Origin: Musa acuminata AAA Group
Taxonomy: Eukaryota; Streptophyta; Magnoliopsida; Zingiberales; Musaceae
Direction: 5' to 3'
Assembly: GCF_036884655.1 (NCBI RefSeq)
Contig: NC_088359.1
Coordinates: forward strand, 14,737,501-14,801,500
Length of the DNA: 64,000 bases
Shown here: in pieces, positions 46,345 through 57,785 of the stretch
Layout of the letters: the number at the start of each line of letters is the position of its first letter
How positions within the stretch are numbered: position 1 is the first letter of the stretch
Made by a program: the position numbers and the translations under genes
Notes under the pieces: generated by a model
The model's input: only the letters and a program-made list of their open reading frames with translations
What the model was told of the DNA's origin: nothing
Database searches by the model: none

Positions 46345-49300
46345 ACAAACCCACAAGCTAGGAGCAAGAGATGGTATCTCGATAGTGGATGCTCAAGACA
46401 TATGACTAGAGATCCATCTCATTTCTCTATGCTCACTAGCAAAGAAGAAGGGTACGTTACCTTCGGAGACAACAACAAGGGCAAAATTATTGGCAAGGGA
46501 ACTATTGGTAACAAATTTAATTTTTCCATTGATGATGTCTTACTAGTTGATGGATTGAAACATAATCTCTTGAGTATTAGTCAACTATGCGATAAAGGTT
46601 ACATCGTTAGATTTGAATCAAATATGTGCATTTTTGAAAAACCAAATCATAACATGACTATGATTGCTTTAAAACAAAATAATGTCTATACCATCAATCT
46701 TGATGAACTAAGTAATAAAATATGCTTCTCCGTCGTAAATGATGATGCTTGGCTTTGGCATAGGAGATTAGGCCATGCAAGCATGAAAACAATATCTAAG
46801 ATCTCATCTCAAGAATTAGTACGAGGAATTCCAAATATAAAGTTTATTAAGGACAAAGTATGCGATGCATGTCAACTAGGCAAACAAATAAAAACAAGCT
46901 TCAAACCAAAAAATCAAATTAGCACTACTAGACCATTACAATTGATCCATTTGGACTTATTTGGACCAATTGATACAACAAGTCTAGGTGGAAGCAAATA
47001 TGCCTTTGTGATTGTGGATGACTACTCTAGATACACTTGGACCTATTTCTTAGCTCACAAAAGTGATTGCTTCAAGTGTTTCTCTAAATTTTGTAAACTT
47101 ACTCAAAACGAAAAAGACTTCATGATTTCATCAATTCGGAGTGATCACGGTGGTGAATTCCAAAACCGTGACTTTCAAAATTTTTGCGAAAGTAATGGGT
47201 ACAATCACAACTTCTCAACTCCAAGAAATCCTCAACAAAATGGAGTAGTTGAAAGGAAAAATAGAAACCTACAAGAAATGGCAAGAACTATGTTGAATGA
47301 ACATAGTTTACCTAAGTACTTTTGGGCCGAAGCCGTAAATACGGCTTGCTACATCATGAATAGAGTCCTAATAAGACCATCCTTATCCAAAACTCCCTAT
47401 GAATTATGGAATAACAAAAAACCAAACATCTCCTATTTTAAAGTTTTTGGTTGTAAATGCTTTATTTTAAATGAAAGGGATGCTTTAGGAAAATTTGATG
47501 CTAAATCCGATGAAGGCATCTTTCTTGGTTACTCTTCCGTTTCTAAAGCTTTTCGGGTTTTTAATAAAAGAACTTTAGTAATTGAAGAGTCTATTCATGT
47601 AGTTTTTAATGAAATTTCCGATTTAAAGAAAAATGATTTTGATAATGATCTTGGTTTTGATAATTTGAATTTAAATGAACCCTCTTCTCAAAATAGCCTT
47701 TTGAATGCATCTTCTTCCGAAATTTTTTTACCAAAAGAATGGAAGTATGTAGATGCTCATCCAAAAGAGCAAATTATAGGAGATACATCAAAAGGGGTTC
47801 AAACTCGTTCTTCTTTCAAAAATTTCTGTGCTAACGCCGCTTTCCTTTCTCAAATTGAACCTAAATGCATTGACGAAGCCTTAAAAGATGATTTTTGGAT
47901 CATTGCAATGCAAGAAGAATTGAACCAATTTGAGAGGAATGAGGTATGGAAGCTTATTCCTAGACCAAGTGACCACTTAGTCATAGGTACTAAGTGGGTC
48001 TTTAGAAACAAGCAAGACGAAAATGGTATCGTGGTTAGAAACAAGGCTAGATTAGTGGCCAAAGGTTTCAACCAAGAAGAATGTATCGATTATGAAGAAA
48101 CCTTCGCTCCCGTGGCTCGATTAGAAGCCATAAGGATGCTCCTTGCCTATGCTAGTAGTAATAATTTTAAACTATTTCAAATGGATGTTAAAAGTGCTTT
48201 CTTGAATGGTTTTATTTCCGAAGAAGTATTTGTCGAACAACCTCCCGGATTTGAAAATTCTCTTCTTCCTAATCATGTATTCAAATTGACTAAAGCTCTC
48301 TATGGCTTAAAACAAGCTCCTAGAGCTTGGTATGAAAGGCTTAGTTCCTTTCTTATTTTAAATAATTTTACCAAAGGCAAGGTTGATACTACATTGTTTA
48401 TTAAACATTTTGAAAATAATTTTCTTATTGTGCAAATTTATGTTGACGATATTGTGTTTGGCTCTTCGGATGAATCACTATGTGAATCATTTGCCAAATG
48501 TATGAGTCTTGAATTTGAAATGAGTTTAATGGGTGAATTAACTTTCTTTTTGGGATTACAAATCAAACAACTTAGTGATGGTATATTTCTTAACCAATCC
48601 AAATATACATTAGAATTGTTAAAACGATTTAACATTGATAATTCAAAAGCAATAAACACCCCTATGAGTACTGCGACTAAGTTAGATATGGATGAAAATG
48701 GTGAAAGTTTCGATCAAAAAACATATAGGGGAATGATAGGTAGTCTACTCTACCTCACTACGACTAGACCGGATATTATGTTTAGTGTAGGACTTTGCGC
48801 TAGGTTTCAATCTAATCCTAAATTATCTCATCTTAAGAGTGTTAAAAGAATATTTAGGTATCTTAAAGGAACTCCAAATTTAGGATTGTGGTATATAAAA
48901 TCTGAAAAATTTGATCTAATAGCTTATGCAGATGCCGATTTTGGCGGATGCAGGATAGATAGAAAAAGTACATCCGGAACATGCCAATTTTTAGGACATG
49001 CACTTGTTTCTTGGACTTCCAAGAAACAAAATTCAGTTGCACTATCTACGGCGGAAGCCGAATACATTGCTGCAAGTGCATGTTGTGCACAAGTAATTTG
49101 GATGAAAAATACATTAGAAGACTATGGAATTCACCTTGAAAATATTCCCATAAAATGCGATAATACTAGTGCCATATGCCTTACTAAAAATCCAATTCAG
49201 CATTCTAGAACTAAGCACATCGACGTTAGGCATCATTTCATACGCGATCATGTCCTTAACAATAATGTTGTTCTAGAATTCATTGACACAAAGCATCAAT

Positions 49301-49383
49301 TAGCAGATATATTCACAAAAGCCTTGAATGAAGACCAATTTGAATTCATTAGAAGAGAATTAGGTATGTTAAATTGTCCCTAA
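46345..49383 (+). CDS. E10 copia pol polyprotein (protease, integrase, RT, RNase H)
   Basis: Uninterrupted pol frame of 1012 codons, in frame with gag across a TAG. Order, counted from the ATG at 46402: protease (DSGCSRHM, just before that ATG), zinc-binding integrase motif (HRRLGHAS...CDACQLGK) near 120-160, integrase core with catalytic Asp185, Asp248 and Glu284 (35 residues apart for the last two), RT with [10 protein letters not shown] and YVDD at 680-683, and RNase H ([30 protein letters not shown]). All catalytic residues are present. The ATG at 46402 is an artefact of frame calling, because it would leave out the protease active site. The SIRE/Maximus lineage is inferred from the gag/pol style. 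Confidence 0.93.
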   Translation, partial: TNPQARSKRWYLDSGCSRHMTRDPSHFSMLTSKEEGYVTFGDNNKGKIIGKGTIGNKFNFSIDDVLLVDGLKHNLLSISQLCDKGYIVRFESNMCIFEKPNHNMTMIALKQNNVYTINLDELSNKICFSVVNDDAWLWHRRLGHASMKTISKISSQELVRGIPNIKFIKDKVCDACQLGKQIKTSFKPKNQISTTRPLQLIHLDLFGPIDTTSLGGSKYAFVIVDDYSRYTWTYFLAHKSDCFKCFSKFCKLTQNEKDFMISSIRSDHGGEFQNRDFQNFCESNGYNHNFSTPRNPQQNGVVERKNRNLQEMARTMLNEHSLPKYFWAEAVNTACYIMNRVLIRPSLSKTPYELWNNKKPNISYFKVFGCKCFILNERDALGKFDAKSDEGIFLGYSSVSKAFRVFNKRTLVIEESIHVVFNEISDLKKNDFDNDLGFDNLNLNEPSSQNSLLNASSSEIFLPKEWKYVDAHPKEQIIGDTSKGVQTRSSFKNFCANAAFLSQIEPKCIDEALKDDFWIIAMQEELNQFERNEVWKLIPRPSDHLVIGTKWVFRNKQDENGIVVRNKARLVAKGFNQEECIDYEETFAPVARLEAIRMLLAYASSNNFKLFQMDVKSAFLNGFISEEVFVEQPPGFENSLLPNHVFKLTKALYGLKQAPRAWYERLSSFLILNNFTKGKVDTTLFIKHFENNFLIVQIYVDDIVFGSSDESLCESFAKCMSLEFEMSLMGELTFFLGLQIKQLSDGIFLNQSKYTLELLKRFNIDNSKAINTPMSTATKLDMDENGESFDQKTYRGMIGSLLYLTTTRPDIMFSVGLCARFQSNPKLSHLKSVKRIFRYLKGTPNLGLWYIKSEKFDLIAYADADFGGCRIDRKSTSGTCQFLGHALVSWTSKKQNSVALSTAEAEYIAASACCAQVIWMKNTLEDYGIHLENIPIKCDNTSAICLTKNPIQHSRTKHIDVRHHFIRDHVLNNNVVLEFIDTKHQLADIFTKALNEDQFEFIRRELGMLNCP

Positions 49384-50453
49384 ACAATAAACTTGTTTGA
49401 TTGGATTTTCCGTAAAGTTTTTCATCTTCTTTCCATCTCTCATTCTCCTTCAAATTCCATATGACATGTTGTGAAATCTCGAAATCGACTTTGATGACTT
49501 GATTATGAATTTCATGTTAGCGATTTGATTTAAATAAGTTTTATCTAAATCATAATCTTGATCTTGCAAAATTGGAATCACAAATAATATCTTTTGGCAT
49601 TCATGAATTGATACTTACAAATATGAAAGTATTGGCATTCATGACTTGAATTTGATTGAAACATTGTATGCTTAAATTCATCATTCTCCTATGTTTCAAA
49701 AATTCTTTAAATGCCTTATGTGATGATTAAAAAGTAATGTTGAGATTTTCATGAATTTGACGATTTGAATGAGTTTGTATTCGAATTATGATCTTGACTT
49801 CGTGAAATTACTACTTGAATTTTTTATCCCAATCTCTCTCTTATACATCTACAATTTCTATTATTCATAGAAAGAAGATATTAGATAATATGAATGCATG
49901 CTGAATTTTTCTCTAAAATGAACTCTGCGTAAATATTTTTGCATACTTAATTTTCAATGATAAAATCGTTGTATGACAAAATATGTGCTTCAAGTCTCAT
50001 TTTCCTTTTTGTTGATGACAAAGGGGGAGAAAAGTGATGACTTATATCATTCTTAATAGCATGACAAAATATGAATTGCAAAATTCTTGAGAAAAGTGAT
50101 CGATCGATGATTATCTTATATGCCTTGCAAAATCCTTGAAAATATCGTAAGATTGATTGATCATATTGAATGCATGTCTAAAATGTATAATCATGCAATT
50201 CAAGTTGAAAATCTTTATCTCTTGTCATAGTAAAATTTGTCTCTTATCTTTCGACTTGAAAAAGATTTTCATCAAAGTTTCGTACTTACTATTGTTTAAT
50301 GAGGATAACGATAGAGTTCTACGATTAGAACTTATCGGGTTATGCTTGAATCCAATGGGATGGAATTCAAGTGTTTTTTTTTATCTTCTCATAATATGGC
50401 ATATAGATAGGGGGAGTTATGTTTAACTCTGTCATCAATTGATTGTCATCATC
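49384..50453 (+). other. E10 3' internal noncoding region
   Basis: AT-rich stretch of about 1.07 kb between the pol stop and the polypurine tract. No env-like or other coding frame with support was seen. It contains additional polypurine-like tracts (CAAAGGGGGAGAAAAG near 50020, ATAGGGGGAG near 50407) before the one next to the LTR. Confidence 0.75.
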
Positions 50454-50467
50454 AAAAAGGGGGAGAT
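50454..50467 (+). promoter_or_regulatory. E10 polypurine tract
   Basis: AAAAAGGGGGAGAT directly before the 3' LTR; plus-strand primer. Confidence 0.9.
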
Positions 50468-51754
50468 TGTTGAATCTCGGATTTTGATGATATAATCAAT
50501 TGGTGGGTTAATTGATATAATCCATATTATTGAGTTAAGTGTGCAGGATTAACTACGATAACCAGAAAACATAAAGCAAGGATACCGGAGTCGAGCTCGA
50601 TGGACGTTTAAGAGACCGAAGAATCATCGGAGATGCTGCCGGAACCATCCGAGAAGAAATCGGGAACGTGTCGGAAGTTCGCCGAAGAAATCGTCGGAGG
50701 CTCGCGGAGATCACCGAGAAGGCTCGGCTACTCGTTAAAGTCATCACAAAGATTGGGAGCTTGCAGGGAGTCCGTCGGAAGAAGTTCGTCGGAAAGCTCG
50801 CCGGAACAAGACTCGATGTTCGCGGTTAAAAAACTTGCTTAGGATATTTTTTTTGTGTTATGTAGTTCACCTGTAATTAGGATTAGGATTAAGAGATAAT
50901 CCTATATCCTGGTTAGGGGCCAACTGGGCCCAAAGTCAGAGTTGGTTTAGGCTAAAAATTAAGCTAAACCAGCGAACTAGAGAGCCAAGATTGAAGCCCA
51001 ACTAGTGGCTGAAAACACTGTAGTCGGGCTGAAAACACTGTAGGCGGTGGCACCGCCTAGCTGGGCGGTGGCACCGCCCAGCACCCGCGAGCTGGGCGGT
51101 GACACCTCCTTGGCTGGGCGGTTGCACCGTCCAGCACCCGAGCGCTGGGCGGTGGCACCGCCTGGCTGGGCGGTGGAACCTCCAGCACCGGAAACCCTAA
51201 GAAAATTCAAATTTTGGAGCCCAAAATTTGAATCCTCTTGAGGCCTATAAATACCCCTCAAATCTCAGTTGAGGTTACAACTTTTGAGAAGCATTTTTGA
51301 TTGAGAGAAAAGTCTTAGAAAGTCTTAGCAAGTCTTGTTTTCAATTTGCTAGAGAGTTCTCCTCCTCCTTTCTTATTGAAAATTTGTAAGAGGTTGAGCT
51401 GCTTGTAAAAGGTTGTAAGAGGGGTGTTTACCCTTCCATTTCAAGAGACTTGCTAGTGGAAGGTGGGAGCCTCATCGAAGAGGGGCCTCGCAAGTGGAGT
51501 AGGTCATTTGACCGAACCACTCTAAAAATCGGCGTAATCTCTGGTTTGCTTTTTATTATTGTCATTTACATTACTGCAAATCTTCTTACTGCTTTAGTTC
51601 CTCATTACTCTTGCTGCGCAACTTTAAGAATACGCCTTCAAGTTAAATTTCTCAAGTTTCGTTCTTAACGTACGAAAGATTTTGATTAAAATCGAAGTTT
51701 TAATCCGCTGCACTAATTCAACCCCCCCCTCTTAGTGCCGCTCCGATCCTAACA
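50468..51754 (+). mobile_element. E10 3' LTR
   Basis: 1287 bp, nearly identical to the 5' LTR. The main difference is one extra 21-bp unit of the GC palindrome block at about 51055-51075. TATA box at 51246-51253. Confidence 0.95.
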
Positions 51755-51759
51755 CAGCT

Positions 51760-52751
51760 ACTATGGTAACTTTTGCTCCATTACCCATCTTGAGGTCCAT
51801 CTCGCCTCTCTTTAGTCTCCTAGGCCTTGCTAGAACCTGCAACGAATTACATATATGACAAGCACTACTGGTATCCAATACCCATGTGTTATCCTAAGAG
51901 TCTAACAAATGGAGATTGATCATTAATGTACCTGAAGCTTCATCAAGCTTTTGTTTCGCCCTTTCTGCAAGGTACTCTTTGTAGTTTCTCTTCCAGTGCC
52001 CATCTTTACCATAGTGGAAGCACTGGCCTTTGTCCTTTGCTGGGTCTTTCTTAGCAACCTTTGCTTTACCTGGTCTGCCCTTGCCCTTTCCCTTCTTAAG
52101 GGACCTTTCTGCTTTCCTTTTCTTTTTGGTCTCACCAGTGTTGAGAACTGGCTTCTCTTTCTTAATAGTACTCTCTGCCTCCCTCAACATATTGAGGAGC
52201 TCTGGGAGAGTCACCTCAAGCTTGTTCATATTAAAATTCATTATGAACTGCGAAAAGAAATCTGGTAGGGATTGAAGCACAATGTCCACACACAAGTTAT
52301 CCTCTAGGACCATTCCTAGTCCTGTGAGTTTCTCTATCCACTCAATCATCTTTAGGACATGGTTCTGAACCGGTGTCCCCTCAGTCATCCTAGCACGGAA
52401 GAGGCTCTTGGATATCTTTTATCGTTGAGTCCTTTCCTGTTCCTCAAATAATTTACGGACATGTAGGAGAATGGATCTGGCATCCATCTTTTCATATTGT
52501 CTTTGTAACTCAGGAGTCATAGAGCCCAACATATAGCACTGAGCAAGAGTGGAGTCATCAATGTACTTCACGTAGCGAGCGATCTCAACCTCGCTTGCCC
52601 CTTCTTCGGGCGTAGGCATCACTATATCAAGGACGTACATGATTTTCTTCACTGTGAGAATAATTCTCAAGTTATGGAGCTAATCCTTATAATTTGGACC
52701 AGTAAGGCGGTTGACATCAAGTATGCCACGTAAGGGATTTGAAAGCGACAT
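51760..52751 (-). pseudogene. E9 copia gag and start of protease
   Basis: E9 gag begins at the ATG complementary to 52749-52751 (MSLSNPLRGILDVNRLTGPN). A TGG to TAG stop follows at codon 24; then come frames 52670-52419 and 52388-51894, separated by another break. They hold the UBN2-like capsid region and a degenerate CCHC knuckle ([14 protein letters not shown]). Past this, about 51895-51760 encodes the first half of the protease with DTSSACHICN, where DTG/DSG would be expected, up to the E10 insertion. Reading continues at 41106. Confidence 0.88.
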
Positions 52752-53696
52752 TTTCTGAAAATAAAGATACAGCATAAATGAATAACATGCAGATTTTGCA
52801 TGAAATAAACTATCAAGATATGGACTTCTATCTTAATATGCTCCCACTATTTTACTAACGAGTCACGCGACACCCTTAGCACGTGAAACGGAAGTCTCCG
52901 GCAAACTTCTAGTGGGGATCAAGATCCAATCAGCGTCTTAGTGTAACCTCGAGGGACTCGACTAATCACACTAAGCCTAAAAGGTAGGCAACTCTTGCCG
53001 ATCACAACTCCTTGTGATTCCCGTCCTGTTCGGCCTCCGAATCACCATGGCCTCGAGGGACTCGACCAACTATGATGCTCGGTTAAGTCAAAACCTTCGT
53101 TACAAGATGAGTCTGATTTAATGATGTACCCTCGAGGGACTCGACCAAGCATAATATGCCCTCAGGTCACCGGTGACATCTCTATGTCATAAGCAAGATA
53201 GCGAATCACGATATAGGTGAGTCTCGAGGGACTCGACCAACTCAACCTACATCGGGAATCGATTCCTACTCATAACGATGGAAGGCCACGTGGGTCAATC
53301 TAATTGCCTAACGTTTACCGACTTAATATTATCGAGAGATGTTTCTATGATTTGGTCTTCTAATATTACATGTCACATATATACATATTTAATATATATC
53401 TACATCGCATGCAAATATATATACATATCTAGTATGTGTATAAGCAATCACACCAGATGATCATGGACCACAACCTAATGTGATTAGGCCCGAGTCAGTA
53501 GGCCTAATAATTCACATCAAGATCTATGTGTGCAACGGTGCATCTCCATGCCCTGTGATCGTCCATCTCATCCTCGTCGGTTCCGTCGACATCTTGATGC
53601 ATCTTCATGCATCGCGATCATCCGTCTCGTGGGTCCCGCTATCGCATCCACGCTCCCGCTGTGCCTCCTCATGTGATTACAACTTAATCATAGGCA
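52752..53696 (-). other. E9 leader, proximal part, with CTCGAGGGACTCGAC repeats
   Basis: Untranslated leader between PBS and gag of E9. No coding support. It has four dispersed copies of CTCGAGGGACTCGAC at 52948, 53052, 53131 and 53223, spaced about 80-105 bp, each able to form a small TCGAG/CTCGA hairpin. Solo LTR S3 splits the leader at 53697-53701. Confidence 0.7.
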
Positions 53697-56600
53697 CGCA
53701 GTGTCACGCCCCCCCCGAATATAATTCTCATTCAGTAGGTATGAACCTAACTCAAGATTGATAATATTATAATTCAACAAATAATCTAGGATCCAATCAC
53801 ACATTTGAGGTCACTACGAAAAACATTCAAGTCATTCATCTCTACAATCCACAATTCACAAAACCTGTGCAGTTTATAATCATACATCATGTCACTAGAA
53901 GATTCTTAAATTCCAAAAGCAACTTAACTAAACCATAACTATATCATAAATCCATAAGCGCGGTAATTAATGCAATCACAAAACCAACATGTACTACATG
54001 TTTATATCAGTACACAGTTTAGACTTAACATTTCCAAAATCCTAACATAAGAGGTACTTTTTAAATATTTACAAGATACATCAATCTAGATTTGTCATTG
54101 ATATTTCATTACTCCCAAAAAGAACTTATACAACATCAACCTATCAAGTATAAAATATTTGCCCCAAAATCTTCTAGTCTTCCACTGCCTCAACCCAATT
54201 TACACATTTTAGTGAGCAATAAGCTATCCTGAAAAATTTATATAGCAACGGGGTGAGCATATAAAGCTCAGCAAGTGACTAACATATCCATAGCAAAGAG
54301 ACAGGTTTCAAACAAATAAGGTATCAAAATACAAAGCAGAGATACAAGATGAAACAGTAGCATGTTTTGTTTGAATGCAGAATTACAATGTCATATCGTT
54401 CGAAGCACGTCTTGTTCATACAATCGAGAAAAGGTAATTGGAGCATATCATTGGCATAAGGAGTATATCGATGACATATGGTAATTTCAAGGCATAACAA
54501 AGACGTAAGGAGCATTTTGGATGTCATGAATGCAGAATTACGATGTCATTTCGTTTGAATCACTTTTTGTTCATACAATCGAGGAAAGGTAATTGGAGCA
54601 TATCATTGACATAAGGAGCATACCGATGACATATGGTAATTTCAAGGCATAACAAAGACGTAAGGAGCATTTTGGATATCAATGGCATATGAAATAGTTC
54701 GGAACATATCAATGGTGAATGAAATGCTTCAGAACGTATCAATGGCATATGAAAATATTTTGGAAGCATAAGAAGCATTTCAGAACATATCAAAGAACAA
54801 ATACGAAATAGAAGCTCATACGTCGTACTCTAGCATAGTGCATGTGAGGTTTAACTCAATGGTGGCTCCACGCCGTGATAAGTTCTCGACTCCATCCACG
54901 GGTAGCCCTTTCCTACTCGAGCCCTCTCACCCTACCCAAGTGCTAGGTCGGCTCTGAATTTCATATCAAACAGATAGAAGGTGAAGTGGGATTCCAAACA
55001 TAATATGGTCCATCCATTTCTGAATGACCACCGAACATAATCTAGAGCACAGCGGGCTCTAAGCACATACTCTTTACCATTTCTGGCAAAGGTCCAAATA
55101 ATCCCACAAACACCATAGTACAAAAGGGTATTGTGAATAATGAATTGGGACATATCGGAAGCACATGCGGAACAACGAAATGTACATATGCCTTTCGAGT
55201 CAATACGATACAAACATAATCTTTCATAAATGTATTCAGATTTGAAAGAAAACAAAAGCAAGAGCATACAAGGATTTTCAAGAAATCATATATAGCTCAA
55301 TTGAAATAAGAAAGTTAGATAAATTCAATGTCCAAAGAAATGAAACTGGAAGAGGCACATATCGAAAGCAAATACGGAACAATGGGATGCATCTGCCGAA
55401 TCATTACGATGCAAACATGATCTTTAGATGATAGCTGCAGATGTACAAATAAATAGAGGACAAAAGTATACAGGAATTTAATGTAATAATGTAAAGCTTA
55501 ACTGAAGTAAGAGTTTTTTTGCCGAAATCGACCAAAGCTCGATTCTGGCAGAATTTGATAGGAACATTGTATGAACTATTTGGATAAGCAATTATGCTCC
55601 AATTTATACAAAATAGGTGTCATTAGAAAGCTTTATCAATCTAGTTTTAGGCAAATCATGTTTAACAAGAATTGGAATTTATAATAGGGAGTTACAGATA
55701 ATTTCGTAGCGAAAGGTCTGAAAATATTAGCTCTGTTTTACTGAATCCATAGGGTCGATGAAAGCAGATGTTTTAGTTAGCAATTGTACTCCAAAAATTT
55801 CAAATCAGGTATATATAGAAATAATTTTGAGTCTTGCTTCGAATAAATCATACTTTGTATGAATCAGAGTTCACAGCAGAAAATTATAAGTAGTTAAGCA
55901 ACAAGAGGTCAGAAATTTCGGTCCCTGTTTTACAGAATCTGTAGGGTTAATTTAAACAGAAGTCTTAGTAGATATTTAAACTCCAAATCATTCGATCTTA
56001 GTATCAAAATAAAGATTTTTTTTTTCTACTTTCAAATGGAACAGGTCTTGTCTAAATCAGAGTTTATTACAAAATGTTATGACCGAAACATTGCAGAGAG
56101 GTCAGATTACCGAAAAATTACAAATTCATAGCTTTATATCAAAACCAAAGGAGGTCTGGTTCTCAGTTGAAATCTTTCAAATTTTGCAGAATAAAAATAG
56201 AAACAGAGATTAAGGTTACTGTGGGATGGGGTTAGAACACTTGCCTTAAAATTATTTGAATCCCAAATGTGAGAAAATTGATGAAAAACCTCAAGCTCTT
56301 CTTCTTCTTCTTCTTCTTCTTCTTCTCTCAAACTCACGTTGGCTGCAACTCTTCAGGTTTGTTTTCTTTAACCTTTCATCTAATTATTTAGGTTTTGGCT
56401 AATGCAAAAGTTACAAGGTGTCATGCATGCATGAAAGGGGCTAGGTGTCATCTTTAGAGCAAAGATAAGTGGCACCAACCTTAGGTTAGCTAGTGACACA
56501 TGTCCACTATATATATATATTTTTAACTTAAATCTGAATCTTTCATAAATTATATCAAACTTCTAATATTTACTCTTAGGTCCCTAGCCATAAACTTTTA

Positions 56601-56701
56601 ATATAATATCATTGAATATAAAATAATTATTAAATAATCCTTATTTTTACAAATAAACCTTTTACTAATTTTTTTTTTTAAATGGGGGATGTTACACGCA
56701 G
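53697..56701 (-). mobile_element. S3: 3.0-kb gypsy-type solo LTR with CGCAG target duplication
   Basis: LTR 53702-56696 (2995 bp), flanked by CGCAG at 53697-53701 and 56697-56701. Minus strand starts TGTAACATCCCCC and ends GGGGCGTGACA. It is homologous to S2 but diverged, with a much smaller minisatellite. A (TTC)n microsatellite lies at about 56297-56325. No gag or pol is present. Confidence 0.93.
54378..54685 (-). repeat. 154-bp tandem duplication inside S3
   Basis: Units 54378-54531 and 54532-54685, both starting GCAGAATTAC and ending GGAGCATTTTGGAT. A few degenerate 30-bp units of the S2 minisatellite type follow to about 54800. Confidence 0.88.
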
Positions 56702-57524
56702 GTCCGACAATAAACGAGAAATATAATGGAGGCTCGCAGACCTCAATAATAATAATCACAAGTACACACATCACACGGTCCATGATCATCCGTCCACACA
56801 TCATACATCACATGTATAAATAATCATCATCATGTAGGACTACTAGATAATGATAAAAAATAATAATCAACTAAACCTTTTAATTAATTAGTATTTTATG
56901 AAATCAGAGACATATGAGGAATTTATGAATTCATAGGGGTATTTTCGTAATTTAGAAAAAAGATAGAAATTTAAATTTCTCAAATTTCGAGGGGCAAAAC
57001 TATCTTTTGCCCAGAAAACCCTAATTCCCTACTCCCCTTTGCTGCTGCCGCCGCCGCCACCCTATTGGCGGCGGGCTGTGCGGTGGGGCGAGGGCGCTGC
57101 CCTCCCCTGCATGTGGCACGCCCGCTGGCAGTGTTGTCGCTACTGGTGGGCGCCTCCACGGGCAGTTCTGTCGGTGGGGAAACACCCGCAGGCGGTGCTG
57201 TCCCGCCGGGCGGCCGCCCCTATAGGGGGGGGGTTTCGCCCGCGGGAGCAGCAGCGCCTTACCCCGCGGGAGAAGCGGCCGCATGCGCCTTTGCCCACGG
57301 GCTGCCAGCCCCGCCGGATGCAAGCCTGCTGCAAGCAGGCTGCCAGTCGGCTGCTACAAACGCAGCCCCTGTGCTGCCCGCCTTCGGCTGCGCTGCACGC
57401 ATGCAGATCGAGGGCAGCAACTATTGCTGCCCTTCCTTGTTTTTGCGTCAACGATTTTGACGTCAAAAGTTTTTCCTAAACACAACACACGCAGTTCAAA
57501 ACCAATCATTCGCACGAACAACCT
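56702..57524 (-). other. E9 leader, distal part, with GC-rich island
   Basis: Rest of the E9 leader up to the PBS. About 57035-57430 is strikingly GC-rich in an otherwise AT-rich region and is open in several frames on both strands. The frames overlap and show no domain, so no gene is called. Most likely a structured 5' UTR. Confidence 0.65.
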
Positions 57525-57537
57525 GGCTCTGATACCA
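57525..57537 (-). promoter_or_regulatory. E9 primer-binding site
   Basis: TGGTATCAGAGCC on the minus strand, one base from the LTR end at 57539; initiator Met-tRNA type. Confidence 0.88.
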
Positions 57538-57538
57538 C

Positions 57539-57785
57539 TGTTGGAAAATCTTGGGGGCGACATCATATGCGCAACGGAAGAACAAGAAAACAAAATCCCC
57601 GATTCCCAAAGAGATGTTCGTCGTCGTGCGAAGATTGGTACGCAAAATCCGTGAAACTTAAAACTGCGTATAGAGTAGATTGTGTTACCTAGGGAGATCG
57701 TATATCCCTGTTTCCTTGCAGATCCTTAGGAGAGGGTGAAGGAGGTCAAGCGTCCTCCTCTATAGCGGTGATCCACACAGTAGGG
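57539..57785 (-). mobile_element. E9 5' LTR, inner 247 bp only
   Basis: Matches the inner end of the 3' LTR at 36708 onward (ends GATTTTCCAACA on the minus strand). It is broken by E11 at 57785/57786; TAGGG (57781-57785) is the probable target duplication of E11. Confidence 0.9.

Larger units (their letters stand above)
41102..51759 (+). mobile_element. E10: complete copia element, beta family, TSD CAGCT
   Basis: Element 41107-51754 flanked by CAGCT at 41102-41106 and 51755-51759, inserted into the protease region of E9 in the opposite orientation. Order: 5' LTR, PBS, gag, pol, polypurine tract, 3' LTR. Excluding the L2 insertion it is about 8.3 kb. The LTRs are nearly identical apart from a 21-bp GC-block unit and a few bases, and pol is open throughout, so it is among the youngest insertions here. 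Confidence 0.95.

Noticed and set aside
46402..46404. ATG 46402 as the start of a separate pol gene
   Set aside because: It would exclude the protease DSG motif at 46381-46389; pol is in frame with gag.
49384..50453. Env-like gene downstream of E10 pol, as reported for some SIRE elements
   Set aside because: No long frame, signal peptide or transmembrane pattern is visible; only an 89-codon AT-rich frame at 50157-50426.
57039..57479. GC-rich open frames on both strands
   Set aside because: High GC removes stops in every frame; the region is the leader of E9 and no protein family was recognised.
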